Below are positions 7,197 to 14,468 of a DNA stretch of 33,026 nucleotides, in pieces; position 1 is the stretch's first letter, and each line of letters starts with the position of its first letter. The stretch comes from Candidatus Daviesbacteria bacterium RIFCSPLOWO2_01_FULL_39_12. GTDB lineage: Bacteria; Patescibacteriota; Microgenomatia; Daviesbacterales; UBA10151. The stretch covers positions 84,351 to 117,376 of the forward strand of contig MFDM01000023.1 in assembly GCA_001776905.1 (NCBI GenBank). Reading direction: 5' to 3'. A program made the position numbers and the translations under genes. The notes under the pieces were generated by a model. It saw only the letters and a list, made by a program, of their open reading frames with translations. It searched no databases and was not told where the DNA came from.

Positions 7197-8365
7197 ATTC
7201 TGAAATCCGAAATAATGGATTTCAACACTTTAACAACAAATAAAACATCACTTTTCCCCATTCCCGGATAAAGTGGCAAACAGATTAACCTATCAAATAC
7301 ATATTCCGCATTTGGGAAATCTCCCGTTTTGTATCCAAAAGTTTTTTGGAAATATGGTTGCAAATGCAAGGGTCTAAAATAAACAATCGAACCGATATTA
7401 TATTCTTTAAGTCTCTCCATAATTTCATTCCGGGTAATTTTTAAATTAGTTGTATCCACTAAAATGCCATAAATATTGTGGGCATGGGTAATACCTAAGA
7501 CTCTTTTGGGAATTTGCACCTCTTTGTAATCTGCCAGATATTCATCATATACATTGGCAAGTTTCTCTCTGATTTTTCTAAACTTTTCCAACTTTTTAAT
7601 CTGCTGAATACCCAAAGCAGCTTGTATATCATTCATATGGTATTTATAACCATCTGAAACTATTGCATAATCCCATGTTCCGGATGATGTATTCCTTTTC
7701 CAGGATTCCTTATCCATTCCGTTAACTCTTAAAACCATTATTTTTTCTGCCAACTTTTTATTATTAGTCACAACTGCTCCACCATCCCCGGTGGTCATAT
7801 TTTTCACTGGATGAAAACTGAAACAAGTCAAATCGGCGATGGGCCCGATGTTTTTCCCCTTATATTTTGCCCCGATTGTATGAGCTGCATCTTCAACAAC
7901 ATACAAATTATGTTTTTTGGCAATTTGACAAATTGCATCTAAATCCACCGGCTGACCGCCATAATCCACAGGCAAAATAGCTTTTGTTTTAGCAGTGATC
8001 TTTTTTTCAATTTTTTTTGGATCAATATTAAACGTTTGCGGATCAATATCTACAAAAACAGGCTTGCCACCACAATGAATAATGGCATGAGCTGTGGCAG
8101 CAAAGGTAAATGGTGTTGTTATTACCTCATCACCCTTTTTTATTCCAATTGCCAGCATGGCCAGATGAAGTGCTGCAGAACAGGATGAGGTGGCAATGGC
8201 ATATCTCACCCCCACATATTTTGCCAAATCTTCTTCAAATTTTTTAGTTCTTGGCCCCAATGTAATCCAACCAGACCTAAGAGTCTCAATAACCTCCCGT
8301 TCTTCTTCCTTACCAAAAACAGCAGTTGCAATCGGCAAAAACTTTTTTCTTATTTTAATCTTCAT
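7193..8365 (-). CDS. DegT/DnrJ/EryC1/StrS aminotransferase, ArnB/PseC-like (sugar 4-amino)
   Basis: PLP-dependent nucleotide-sugar aminotransferase of 390 residues. The PLP lysine is Lys188 in FSFHPVKNMTTGDGG, the aspartate pocket is VVEDAAHTIGA at about 156-166, and the N-terminal RSGWITLGPRTKKFE block is characteristic of the ArnB/PseC/PglE group, which aminate the C4 keto position. This contrasts with the FdtB/WlbC-like second aminotransferase at 12864-13976. It lies one base after the carbamoyltransferase stop and is ATGA-coupled to FkbM. The 4-keto substrate would need a 4,6-dehydratase that I do not find in the window. Assignment to C4 is by motif resemblance only. Confidence 0.92.
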   Translation of the reverse strand: MKIKIRKKFLPIATAVFGKEEEREVIETLRSGWITLGPRTKKFEEDLAKYVGVRYAIATSSCSAALHLAMLAIGIKKGDEVITTPFTFAATAHAIIHCGGKPVFVDIDPQTFNIDPKKIEKKITAKTKAILPVDYGGQPVDLDAICQIAKKHNLYVVEDAAHTIGAKYKGKNIGPIADLTCFSFHPVKNMTTGDGGAVVTNNKKLAEKIMVLRVNGMDKESWKRNTSSGTWDYAIVSDGYKYHMNDIQAALGIQQIKKLEKFRKIREKLANVYDEYLADYKEVQIPKRVLGITHAHNIYGILVDTTNLKITRNEIMERLKEYNIGSIVYFRPLHLQPYFQKTFGYKTGDFPNAEYVFDRLICLPLYPGMGKSDVLFVVKVLKSIISDFRI

Positions 8366-8366
8366 T

Positions 8367-10124
8367 TTAAACCTTAGAAATTATATACGGACCAATTGCC
8401 AGATATTTTAAGCCGGATCTTTGGAAAACATCAATAGCATCTCGGGGTGAACCCACTATTGGTTCACCGTGGATGTTAAATGACGTATTAAGCAAAACTC
8501 CTCTTCCGGTAAGTCTTCTAAAATAATTCATGATTTCCCAAAGTTTGGGATTAAATTCTTTTTGTAAAATTTGCGCCCTGGCTGTTTTATCGTATGGATG
8601 TATGGCCGCAACCATCTCATCCCTTGAAGTATCTTTTGTATCATAGGCCATCATCATATAGTCACCACTACTGTTACTTAAATATTTCAGGTATTTTTCT
8701 TTATCCTCGTCTAAAATGACGGGTGCAAAAGGCATCCAGAAATCTCTATTCTTTATCATTTTATTTATTTTCTCTATGACACTAAAATTTGAAGGATCAG
8801 CCAAAATTGATCTATTACCCAACGCCCTGGCGCCCCACTCTGACCGATCATAAAATCTGGCCACAATCTCCCCTTTTGATAAAAGTAGTGCTATCTCATA
8901 TTCAATATTTTTGGGAATATTTATTTTAACTCCTTTCATCTTTCTAATTAACTTACTAATTTCTTTATCCGTGAATTCAGGCCCTAAGTATAAATCTTTT
9001 ATCGGGGCAGGAGTTCCGTTCGTATTTAATGTTTTATAACCAAAATAACAAGCTCCAAAAGCATTAGACTCATCTCCACAGCTGGGAAATACAAAAAATC
9101 TTTCAACCTCTCTTTGTTCAGCAATTAACTTATTCATTTTAACATTCATAAAGACTCCACCGCTGGCAACTACAGTTTTAATACCCGTTCTCTTTATAGA
9201 CGCCTGTAATAACTCTAACATCCTCTCCTCGAGTAATTTCTGGGCGGCTGCTGATATATGATCAAATCTTTTGTCGGAAAGTTTAAGATGACAAAGCTTT
9301 AGAAATTGATGGGCATTCACAATAGTTTTAAACTGTAAGTTTTTTTCATCTACTGTAATCCAATTTTTAATAATTTCATACACTTTTTGGGTATCTTCCT
9401 TTGGAGCATACGGTGCCAGACCCATTACTTTATATTCGTGTTCTCCCGGCTTCATACCTAGAAATTTAGTTATGGCGGAATAAAAATTTCCCAAAGAATT
9501 ATTCAGGGATGTTTTTCCAATCCTTTTAAGCTGACCGTCTTTGAATATGCTAACTGTGGATGATAAACCGTCTCCTTCCGCATCGGCTGTTAGAATTACT
9601 ATTTCCTGTACACCTTCACTAAGATAAGGTGCTCCATATAGTGCTGTTACCGCATGGTTGGTATGATGATCCAAAAAATAAAACTTATCATCGCTCACAT
9701 TAACTATCTCCCGTAATTTTCTTATCCTCTCCCTGTTGATAGACCCCTTCATAGCTTTGGACACCAAACTGTAAATAAACTCATTCATACTCCGCATAGG
9801 AGGGAATCTCCATTCAACCTGATCAATTAAAAAGGAATAAATACTTTTTAAAAATCTATAGAGATTAATACTGGTCTTATTTTCAAAACCCCATTCGGGA
9901 AGTGGAGGCGGAATTTGCGAGGAAACAACCACCAGATCTAATGAAGAGGCGTTTATTCCTGCAAAATCTAAGCAGAACTTAATTGATTTTTTGGGAATTC
10001 CAAAATAATTTTTTACTCTGTTAAATCTTTCTTCCGATACACAAACAATTACTTTATCACCCTTCAGCAATGCGGCAGAGGCATTATGATCAGGACTTAT
10101 TCCCAGTACATACATATTTTTCAT
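8367..10124 (-). CDS. Carbamoyltransferase, NodU/CmcH family
   Basis: 585-residue O-carbamoyltransferase that makes carbamoyl-adenylate from carbamoyl phosphate and ATP and transfers the carbamoyl group to a hydroxyl, here probably of a sugar. The N-terminal Kae1/ASKHA-like domain shows GISPDHNASAALL (about 8-20) and SEERFNRVK; DHHTNHA supplies the metal-binding histidines. The C-terminal YrdC-like part carries SEWGARALGNRSILADP, the MPFAPVIL block and LNTSFNIHGEPIV, all typical of the family. Length is normal. The gene is ATGA-coupled to the upstream methyltransferase and is followed after one base by the aminotransferase. All hallmark motifs appear intact. Confidence 0.95.
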   Translation of the reverse strand: MKNMYVLGISPDHNASAALLKGDKVIVCVSEERFNRVKNYFGIPKKSIKFCLDFAGINASSLDLVVVSSQIPPPLPEWGFENKTSINLYRFLKSIYSFLIDQVEWRFPPMRSMNEFIYSLVSKAMKGSINRERIRKLREIVNVSDDKFYFLDHHTNHAVTALYGAPYLSEGVQEIVILTADAEGDGLSSTVSIFKDGQLKRIGKTSLNNSLGNFYSAITKFLGMKPGEHEYKVMGLAPYAPKEDTQKVYEIIKNWITVDEKNLQFKTIVNAHQFLKLCHLKLSDKRFDHISAAAQKLLEERMLELLQASIKRTGIKTVVASGGVFMNVKMNKLIAEQREVERFFVFPSCGDESNAFGACYFGYKTLNTNGTPAPIKDLYLGPEFTDKEISKLIRKMKGVKINIPKNIEYEIALLLSKGEIVARFYDRSEWGARALGNRSILADPSNFSVIEKINKMIKNRDFWMPFAPVILDEDKEKYLKYLSNSSGDYMMMAYDTKDTSRDEMVAAIHPYDKTARAQILQKEFNPKLWEIMNYFRRLTGRGVLLNTSFNIHGEPIVGSPRDAIDVFQRSGLKYLAIGPYIISKV

Positions 10125-10960
10125 TTCTTAGCTTTAATAAATATTGAAACACCCTCTTTTTTAGGAAACCGATCGTTTAGATGATCAAATAAATTAATTA
10201 ATTTGAATCCCTGCATAATAAGTAACGGTTGTTTATTATTTTTAAATTTGTTTATTCCCTCCGATAAACCTTTAGGCAATTTCCCTGCATAAAAAAGTTT
10301 AGCCACCAAATTGACCAGATAATGATTAAAAGGTAAACACCAACTGGTTAGTATCTCGGTTTCGCTGATATTAAATCCTGCCTCTTTTACCAAATTAAGG
10401 ATTCTTTCTTTTTTATACATTCTGTCATGCTGATTCCAAATCCCTGCCCAAAATCCTCTTTTAATATGAGTACCAAGAACATGTTGCAATATCCAGTTGA
10501 GAGGATCCCATAAAAAAGGGTAGTTGATGTTACATGTTGTCAAAGTTAATATTCCACCCTTTCGTAGTACCCTTAATGCCTCTTTTAAAACAGCTTTCTC
10601 GTCAGATACGTGTTCAATTACTTCACTCATCACTATCTTGTCAAAACTATTAGCAGAGAAGGGTAGTTTGGCTCCATCAGATAAGATTAACTTCACCTTT
10701 TTATCGCCAATAAATTTGGCTGCATCTTTTAAAGCCAGGTTATCATTATCAATGCCTGTCAAATCTAATTTAAGTCCCAACCTATTTAATAAACTAAGGT
10801 AGTAGCCATTACCGCAACCCACCTCTAAAATCCGGTCTCCCTCTTGCAGGTCCAATCCTTCAATAACTGTTTTAGCTCTCCTTTTTAGAGCCATGTCACC
10901 GACGGTTCTTAATGATAAATCTAGACTATTCCTGATATGCTCTGATGATTTTTTCAGCAT
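10121..10960 (-). CDS. Class I SAM-dependent methyltransferase (Methyltransf_11 type)
   Basis: About 279 residues. Motif I is ILEVGCGNGYY at about 44-54, motif II GIDNDN, and MSEVIEHVSDE marks the Methyltransf_11/UbiE-like core. The frame extends to an ATG at 10987, but a strong AAGGAG (10980-10975) lies between that ATG and the next one at 10960, so 10960 (MLKKSSEH) was chosen. The Shine-Dalgarno spacing of 14 bases is long, so a start near 10894 is also possible. The gene overlaps the end of the GT4 gene by 35 bases and is ATGA-coupled to the carbamoyltransferase. Probable role: methylation of a glycan or its precursor. Confidence 0.87.
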   Translation of the reverse strand: MLKKSSEHIRNSLDLSLRTVGDMALKRRAKTVIEGLDLQEGDRILEVGCGNGYYLSLLNRLGLKLDLTGIDNDNLALKDAAKFIGDKKVKLILSDGAKLPFSANSFDKIVMSEVIEHVSDEKAVLKEALRVLRKGGILTLTTCNINYPFLWDPLNWILQHVLGTHIKRGFWAGIWNQHDRMYKKERILNLVKEAGFNISETEILTSWCLPFNHYLVNLVAKLFYAGKLPKGLSEGINKFKNNKQPLLIMQGFKLINLFDHLNDRFPKKEGVSIFIKAKK

Positions 10961-12035
10961 TTTTTTCCGAATATCTCCTTTCTGCAAATTTTCGGCAATT
11001 TTTCGCCATTCTCCTCAGTTCATCTCTATGAGTATAAAAATATTCAACTGCCGTCCTAATATTTTCCGGACTGACATCGATCAATCTGCCCACACTATCA
11101 TCCATCGCCTCAGGGACTGCTCCCCGGTTGGATCCAATGACCGGTAAACCACAAGCGAGTGATTCCAGTATGACCCTTCCGAAACCTTCTTCGGAGACCG
11201 AAGGAACAATCAGTATATCAGATTTGCCATAATAGATAGGTAGTTTATCTTGATCTAAAACTCCAACCAACTCCACATTTTTATACTTTTGTGTGAATTC
11301 TTTTATCTTTCCTTCAAGAGGTCCCGATCCCACAATCTTTAAATTTATCTCTCTTTTCCAACTCTTAACAGACTCTAAAAGTTCATTAATCCCCTTTTCC
11401 GCAACCAACCTCCCCACAAATAAAACTGTAAATCTTTTATTCCGTCTTAATTGCTTTATAGTATGGAATTTTTTTAAATCAATCCAATAAGTGAAATTAT
11501 CGACTTTTTCAGAGGGAATTCCGAGCGATTTAATTTCCTCCACTGCCTGTTTGGATAACCCAAAACAGAGAGAGGCATTTTTGAAAATCCAGCTAACAAA
11601 ATACCTATACAGTCCATTTTTAGGAAAACTGTATATACTGTGTGTGGATATAATCACTTTCTTGTCAAAAACTTTTCCCCAAAATACTGCCGCAAAACCT
11701 GCCACTAATCCGTGGGCGTGAATAACTTGAGGATTTCGGACAAGGATAAATAAAGGGCTTAAAAAAAATAACCCCGGCAAAAGATATAAAAATTCCAGAA
11801 GCGGATATTTAACCAGTTTATAAAAAAATCCCTTAATCCAGAAAATTCTGAATATTAGCAAATGCCTTTTCTTTTCTATCATTTTCCAGTCAACCTTTGT
11901 TGTGAGAGGTTGATAGGTTAAAACAGTCACCTCCCAACCTCTCTTGATTAAAACTTTTACCAAATCATCAAGATGAGTCTCAACCCCCCCAACATTTGGT
12001 GGAAAATGCGCTGTTAATTGTAAAACTTTACTCAT
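10926..12035 (-). CDS. GT4 family glycosyltransferase
   Basis: 369-residue retaining GT-B glycosyltransferase. The N-terminal domain opens with LTAHFPPNVGGVETH, the usual acceptor-side glycine loop. The C-terminal donor domain begins at LFVGRLVAEKGI (about 205-216) and carries VGSGP, DILIVPSVSEEGFGRVILE with the EX7E pair Glu283/Glu291, and SNRGAVPE. A hydrophobic stretch at about 78-98 may dock on the membrane. A GGGAG Shine-Dalgarno lies 4 bases before the ATG, and the gene overlaps the upstream GT2 by 8 bases. Likely adds one sugar to a lipid-linked intermediate; donor unknown. Confidence 0.94.
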   Translation of the reverse strand: MSKVLQLTAHFPPNVGGVETHLDDLVKVLIKRGWEVTVLTYQPLTTKVDWKMIEKKRHLLIFRIFWIKGFFYKLVKYPLLEFLYLLPGLFFLSPLFILVRNPQVIHAHGLVAGFAAVFWGKVFDKKVIISTHSIYSFPKNGLYRYFVSWIFKNASLCFGLSKQAVEEIKSLGIPSEKVDNFTYWIDLKKFHTIKQLRRNKRFTVLFVGRLVAEKGINELLESVKSWKREINLKIVGSGPLEGKIKEFTQKYKNVELVGVLDQDKLPIYYGKSDILIVPSVSEEGFGRVILESLACGLPVIGSNRGAVPEAMDDSVGRLIDVSPENIRTAVEYFYTHRDELRRMAKNCRKFAERRYSEKNAEKIIRAYQE

Positions 12036-12867
12036 TTCTCCCTAGCCTTCCCACCAGATAACCTAATGCTCCACCTGCTAATTCAGCTGATAACATAGCT
12101 ACCATGGCGGCCGAAAGTATGGGATGGGCTAATATCCTTTTGAAATTTTTATAAAATACCGGACGTAAAAAATAGATGGTTTTTGGACCAAAGATTGGAA
12201 TATCATGTTTTTTTAAATATTTATACGTAGATTTTGCATAATAGAATTTCTTTTTTGCCAAACTTAACGGATTTGAAATTCTCTCATGATGAAGGATTTT
12301 TGCTTTAACCCTGCCTATCTTAAACCCCATCTTCTTGATAGTTTCCGGTAAGTCCCAGTCTTCCGGACCCGTCATAGAAGTATCATATCCACCTACCTTC
12401 CAGAATATTTCTTTATCAAAAAATCTGGCGGCATCCGTAGTCTCATCTCCCTGTTCATTATAAAATGACCTCTCGAAGGATTTGACTTTACCCCAAAAGC
12501 TCAGTGCTACCGAGTTCTCGGGTACAACTACGCCTTTAATAGTATTGTTTTTTCTTACCAAATGAAGACACTCTTTTAACACATTACTGGTTAATTCCAT
12601 ATCCGCATCCAAGAAAAACAAATATTTACCTTTTGATTTCCCTGCTCCATAATTTCTCTGTGCCGATCTTTCCGGTCCGAAATCATAAATCTTATCCGTG
12701 TACCCCTTTGCTAATTGTTTAGTCCGATCATTTGAATTATTATCTACTACAATAATCTCCAAATTTTGATACGTCTGATTTTTTATTGATCTTAGAAGTC
12801 TTTCCAGGACTTCTTGTTCGTTTTTGGTGGTGATTATAACTGATACCAGATTACTTACTGTTCTCAT
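12028..12867 (-). CDS. GT2 family glycosyltransferase
   Basis: 279-residue GT-A enzyme. VSVIITTKNEQ opens the fold, VVDNNSNDRT lies at about 40-49, FLDADME (DxD at 87-89) binds the metal, and GPEDWDL is the usual (E/D)xDW-like acceptor-site motif. The last ~25 residues form a small-residue-rich hydrophobic segment (AMVAMLSAELAGGALGYLVG), probably a membrane anchor. It is ATGA-coupled to the FdtB/WlbC-type aminotransferase and overlaps the GT4 by 8 bases, which places it in the same translational unit. Specificity cannot be assigned. Confidence 0.92.
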   Translation of the reverse strand: MRTVSNLVSVIITTKNEQEVLERLLRSIKNQTYQNLEIIVVDNNSNDRTKQLAKGYTDKIYDFGPERSAQRNYGAGKSKGKYLFFLDADMELTSNVLKECLHLVRKNNTIKGVVVPENSVALSFWGKVKSFERSFYNEQGDETTDAARFFDKEIFWKVGGYDTSMTGPEDWDLPETIKKMGFKIGRVKAKILHHERISNPLSLAKKKFYYAKSTYKYLKKHDIPIFGPKTIYFLRPVFYKNFKRILAHPILSAAMVAMLSAELAGGALGYLVGRLGRNE

Positions 12868-13976
12868 CTTATTTTAAAATACTTTTTAATGTTTGAAATC
12901 ACATAGTCAACTTGATCTTTCGTAATATGGGGAAATAACGGTAGAGAAAGCGTTCTTTCAGCAAAGCTTTCCGCAACCTTAAAGTCTCCCTTTTTATAGC
13001 CCAAATATTTGTAAGCCGGTTGAAGGTGCAAATTTTTGGGATAATGAATACCCACTTCAATTCCATAACTTCTTAAAAACTCAGCCAGCTTATCTCTTTG
13101 CTGAGTCAGAATTGCCAAAACATGATAAACACTTTCACCACCTACAGTTTCTTCCTCAAATTGAAATTTATTTGATAATTTCTCCCGGTAATAATTTGCC
13201 CATTTCCTCCTACTTTTATTCCACTTATCCAATAATTTAAGCTTAATTGATAAAACTGCGGCCTGGATTGTATCCAGTCTGGCTGTTGTGCCGATTGATA
13301 CATGATCAAAATGATTAGTTCTGCCATGATCGATCAATAACCTTATTTTCTGATCGTAGTACCTGTTATTTGTAACAATGGCTCCGGCGTCTCCCATCCC
13401 TCCTAAATTTTTTGCCGGGTAGAAACTAAAACAGGTGAAATCACTGCCCAAGGACCCAATCATTCTCCCTTTGTATTTAGCGCCATGGGCTTGGGCCGCA
13501 TCTTCTATGATGGCAATTTTTTTGTTCTTTATAACTTTAAAAATACCATCCATATCTACCGGGTTACCGTGTAAGTGAACAGGAATTACAGCTTTGGTCT
13601 TTTTGGTAATTACTCTATCTAAAAGTTTGGGGTTCATATTAAATGTTTTTGAATCCACATCCATAAAAACAGGTGTTGCTCCAACCAAAATTATTGCTTC
13701 AGCCGTTGCCGTAAAAGTATTGGGAACCGTAATAACCTCATCCCCCCTCCCAATTCCTAAAACTCTTAGTGCCACAGTCAGCGCCTCGGTACCCGAACTA
13801 ACTCCCACGCAATATTTGGCATGGCAATATTTGGCAAAATTTTTTTCAAATTGTGCTACCTGAGGACCTTGGATATACCGACCAGAAACAAGTACTTTTT
13901 GAACTGCTTTATCAATCTCTTTTGAAATCTCTTGATACTGACCCTTTAAATCCACTAGTGGAATTTTCATATTCAT
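12864..13976 (-). CDS. DegT/DnrJ/EryC1/StrS aminotransferase, FdtB/WlbC-like (sugar 3-amino)
   Basis: 370-residue PLP-dependent aminotransferase. The PLP lysine is Lys189 in FSFYPAKNLGGMGDAGA, and IIEDAAQAHGA lies at about 156-166. The IPLVDLKGQY start, the SGRYIQGPQV block and the LGGMGDAGAIVTN segment resemble the QdtB/FdtB/WlbC group, which aminate C3 of dTDP- or UDP-keto sugars. It is ATGA-coupled both to the upstream WlbB-like acetyltransferase and to the downstream GT2; the acetyltransferase neighbour supports the 3-amino assignment. A second in-frame ATG two codons later (13970) is possible. The YC-H-A-K-YC repeat near residue 50 comes from a 13-base direct repeat and looks incidental. 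Confidence 0.93.
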   Translation of the reverse strand: MNMKIPLVDLKGQYQEISKEIDKAVQKVLVSGRYIQGPQVAQFEKNFAKYCHAKYCVGVSSGTEALTVALRVLGIGRGDEVITVPNTFTATAEAIILVGATPVFMDVDSKTFNMNPKLLDRVITKKTKAVIPVHLHGNPVDMDGIFKVIKNKKIAIIEDAAQAHGAKYKGRMIGSLGSDFTCFSFYPAKNLGGMGDAGAIVTNNRYYDQKIRLLIDHGRTNHFDHVSIGTTARLDTIQAAVLSIKLKLLDKWNKSRRKWANYYREKLSNKFQFEEETVGGESVYHVLAILTQQRDKLAEFLRSYGIEVGIHYPKNLHLQPAYKYLGYKKGDFKVAESFAERTLSLPLFPHITKDQVDYVISNIKKYFKIR

Positions 13977-14443
13977 TTTATCCTACGAATAACTTTGGCG
14001 GGATTGCCTGCCACGATAGTCCACGGGGGAACATCTTTGGTGACAACGCTGCCTGCTCCCACCATTGCACCCATCTTGATTGTAACTCCACCAAGTACGG
14101 TGCTGTTTGCTCCAATCGATGCTTTTTTACAAACTTTTGTTTGCACAATCTTCCAATCTTTCGAAACCTTTAAACCGCCGTCTTGGTTGGTTGCTCTGGG
14201 AAAATTGTCATTGGTAAACACCACTCCCGGACCAATAAAAACTTCATCCTCTAAGCTAACCCCTTCCGGAATAAATGCAAAAGCTTGAATTTTAACCCTG
14301 TTGCCGACTTTTACTCCTTTTCTTATTTCCACAAAAGCTCCTACAATACAATCATCACCTATTGTGCAACCATATAAATTGACGGTCTCGGGATGATAGA
14401 TTTTGGTATTTTTACCGATTTTGACATCTTCTGCTATACTCAT
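13973..14443 (-). CDS. Left-handed beta-helix N-acetyltransferase, WlbB/WbpD-like
   Basis: 156-residue hexapeptide-repeat acyltransferase. Repeats of the [LIV]Gxxxx type run through most of the protein. VNLYGCTIGDDCIVGAFVEI and the GVVFTNDNFPRATN block closely resemble WlbB/WbpD, which acetylates the 3-amino group of UDP-GlcNAc3NA; the tail AGNPAKVIRRIK is the standard ending of the superfamily. It heads the minus-strand operon and is ATGA-coupled to the 3-aminotransferase, forming an aminate-then-acetylate pair. FdtC/QdtC-type acetylation of a dTDP-3-amino-6-deoxyhexose is the main alternative. A TATACT lies 9 bases before the ATG. Confidence 0.9.
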   Translation of the reverse strand: MSIAEDVKIGKNTKIYHPETVNLYGCTIGDDCIVGAFVEIRKGVKVGNRVKIQAFAFIPEGVSLEDEVFIGPGVVFTNDNFPRATNQDGGLKVSKDWKIVQTKVCKKASIGANSTVLGGVTIKMGAMVGAGSVVTKDVPPWTIVAGNPAKVIRRIK

Positions 14444-14451
14444 CTTCCTGA

Positions 14452-14458
14452 TAGTATA
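14452..14458. promoter_or_regulatory. Candidate divergent -10 element shared by both strands
   Basis: TAGTAT on the plus strand (14452-14457) lies 11 bases before the ATG at 14469. TATACT on the minus strand (14458-14453) lies 9 bases before the ATG at 14443. The near-palindrome GATAGTATATC lies in a 25-base gap between two divergent operons. No strong -35 was found for either direction. Confidence 0.4.
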
Positions 14459-14468
14459 TCATCTAGTC

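Noticed and set aside
13809-13836. 13-base direct repeat (GCAATATTTGGCA twice, offset 15 bases)
   Set aside because: It lies inside the aminotransferase and encodes AKYC twice. The protein keeps normal length and alignment to its family, so it is not an inserted repeat.
13853-14288. Plus-strand open frames opposite the 3-amino aminotransferase and acetyltransferase
   Set aside because: They are antisense to two clear genes, show low-complexity composition and have no recognisable motif.
14421-14426. Perfect TTGACA on the plus strand upstream of the 14469 gene
   Set aside because: No -10 hexamer lies 16-18 bases downstream, and the bases code for the divergent acetyltransferase.
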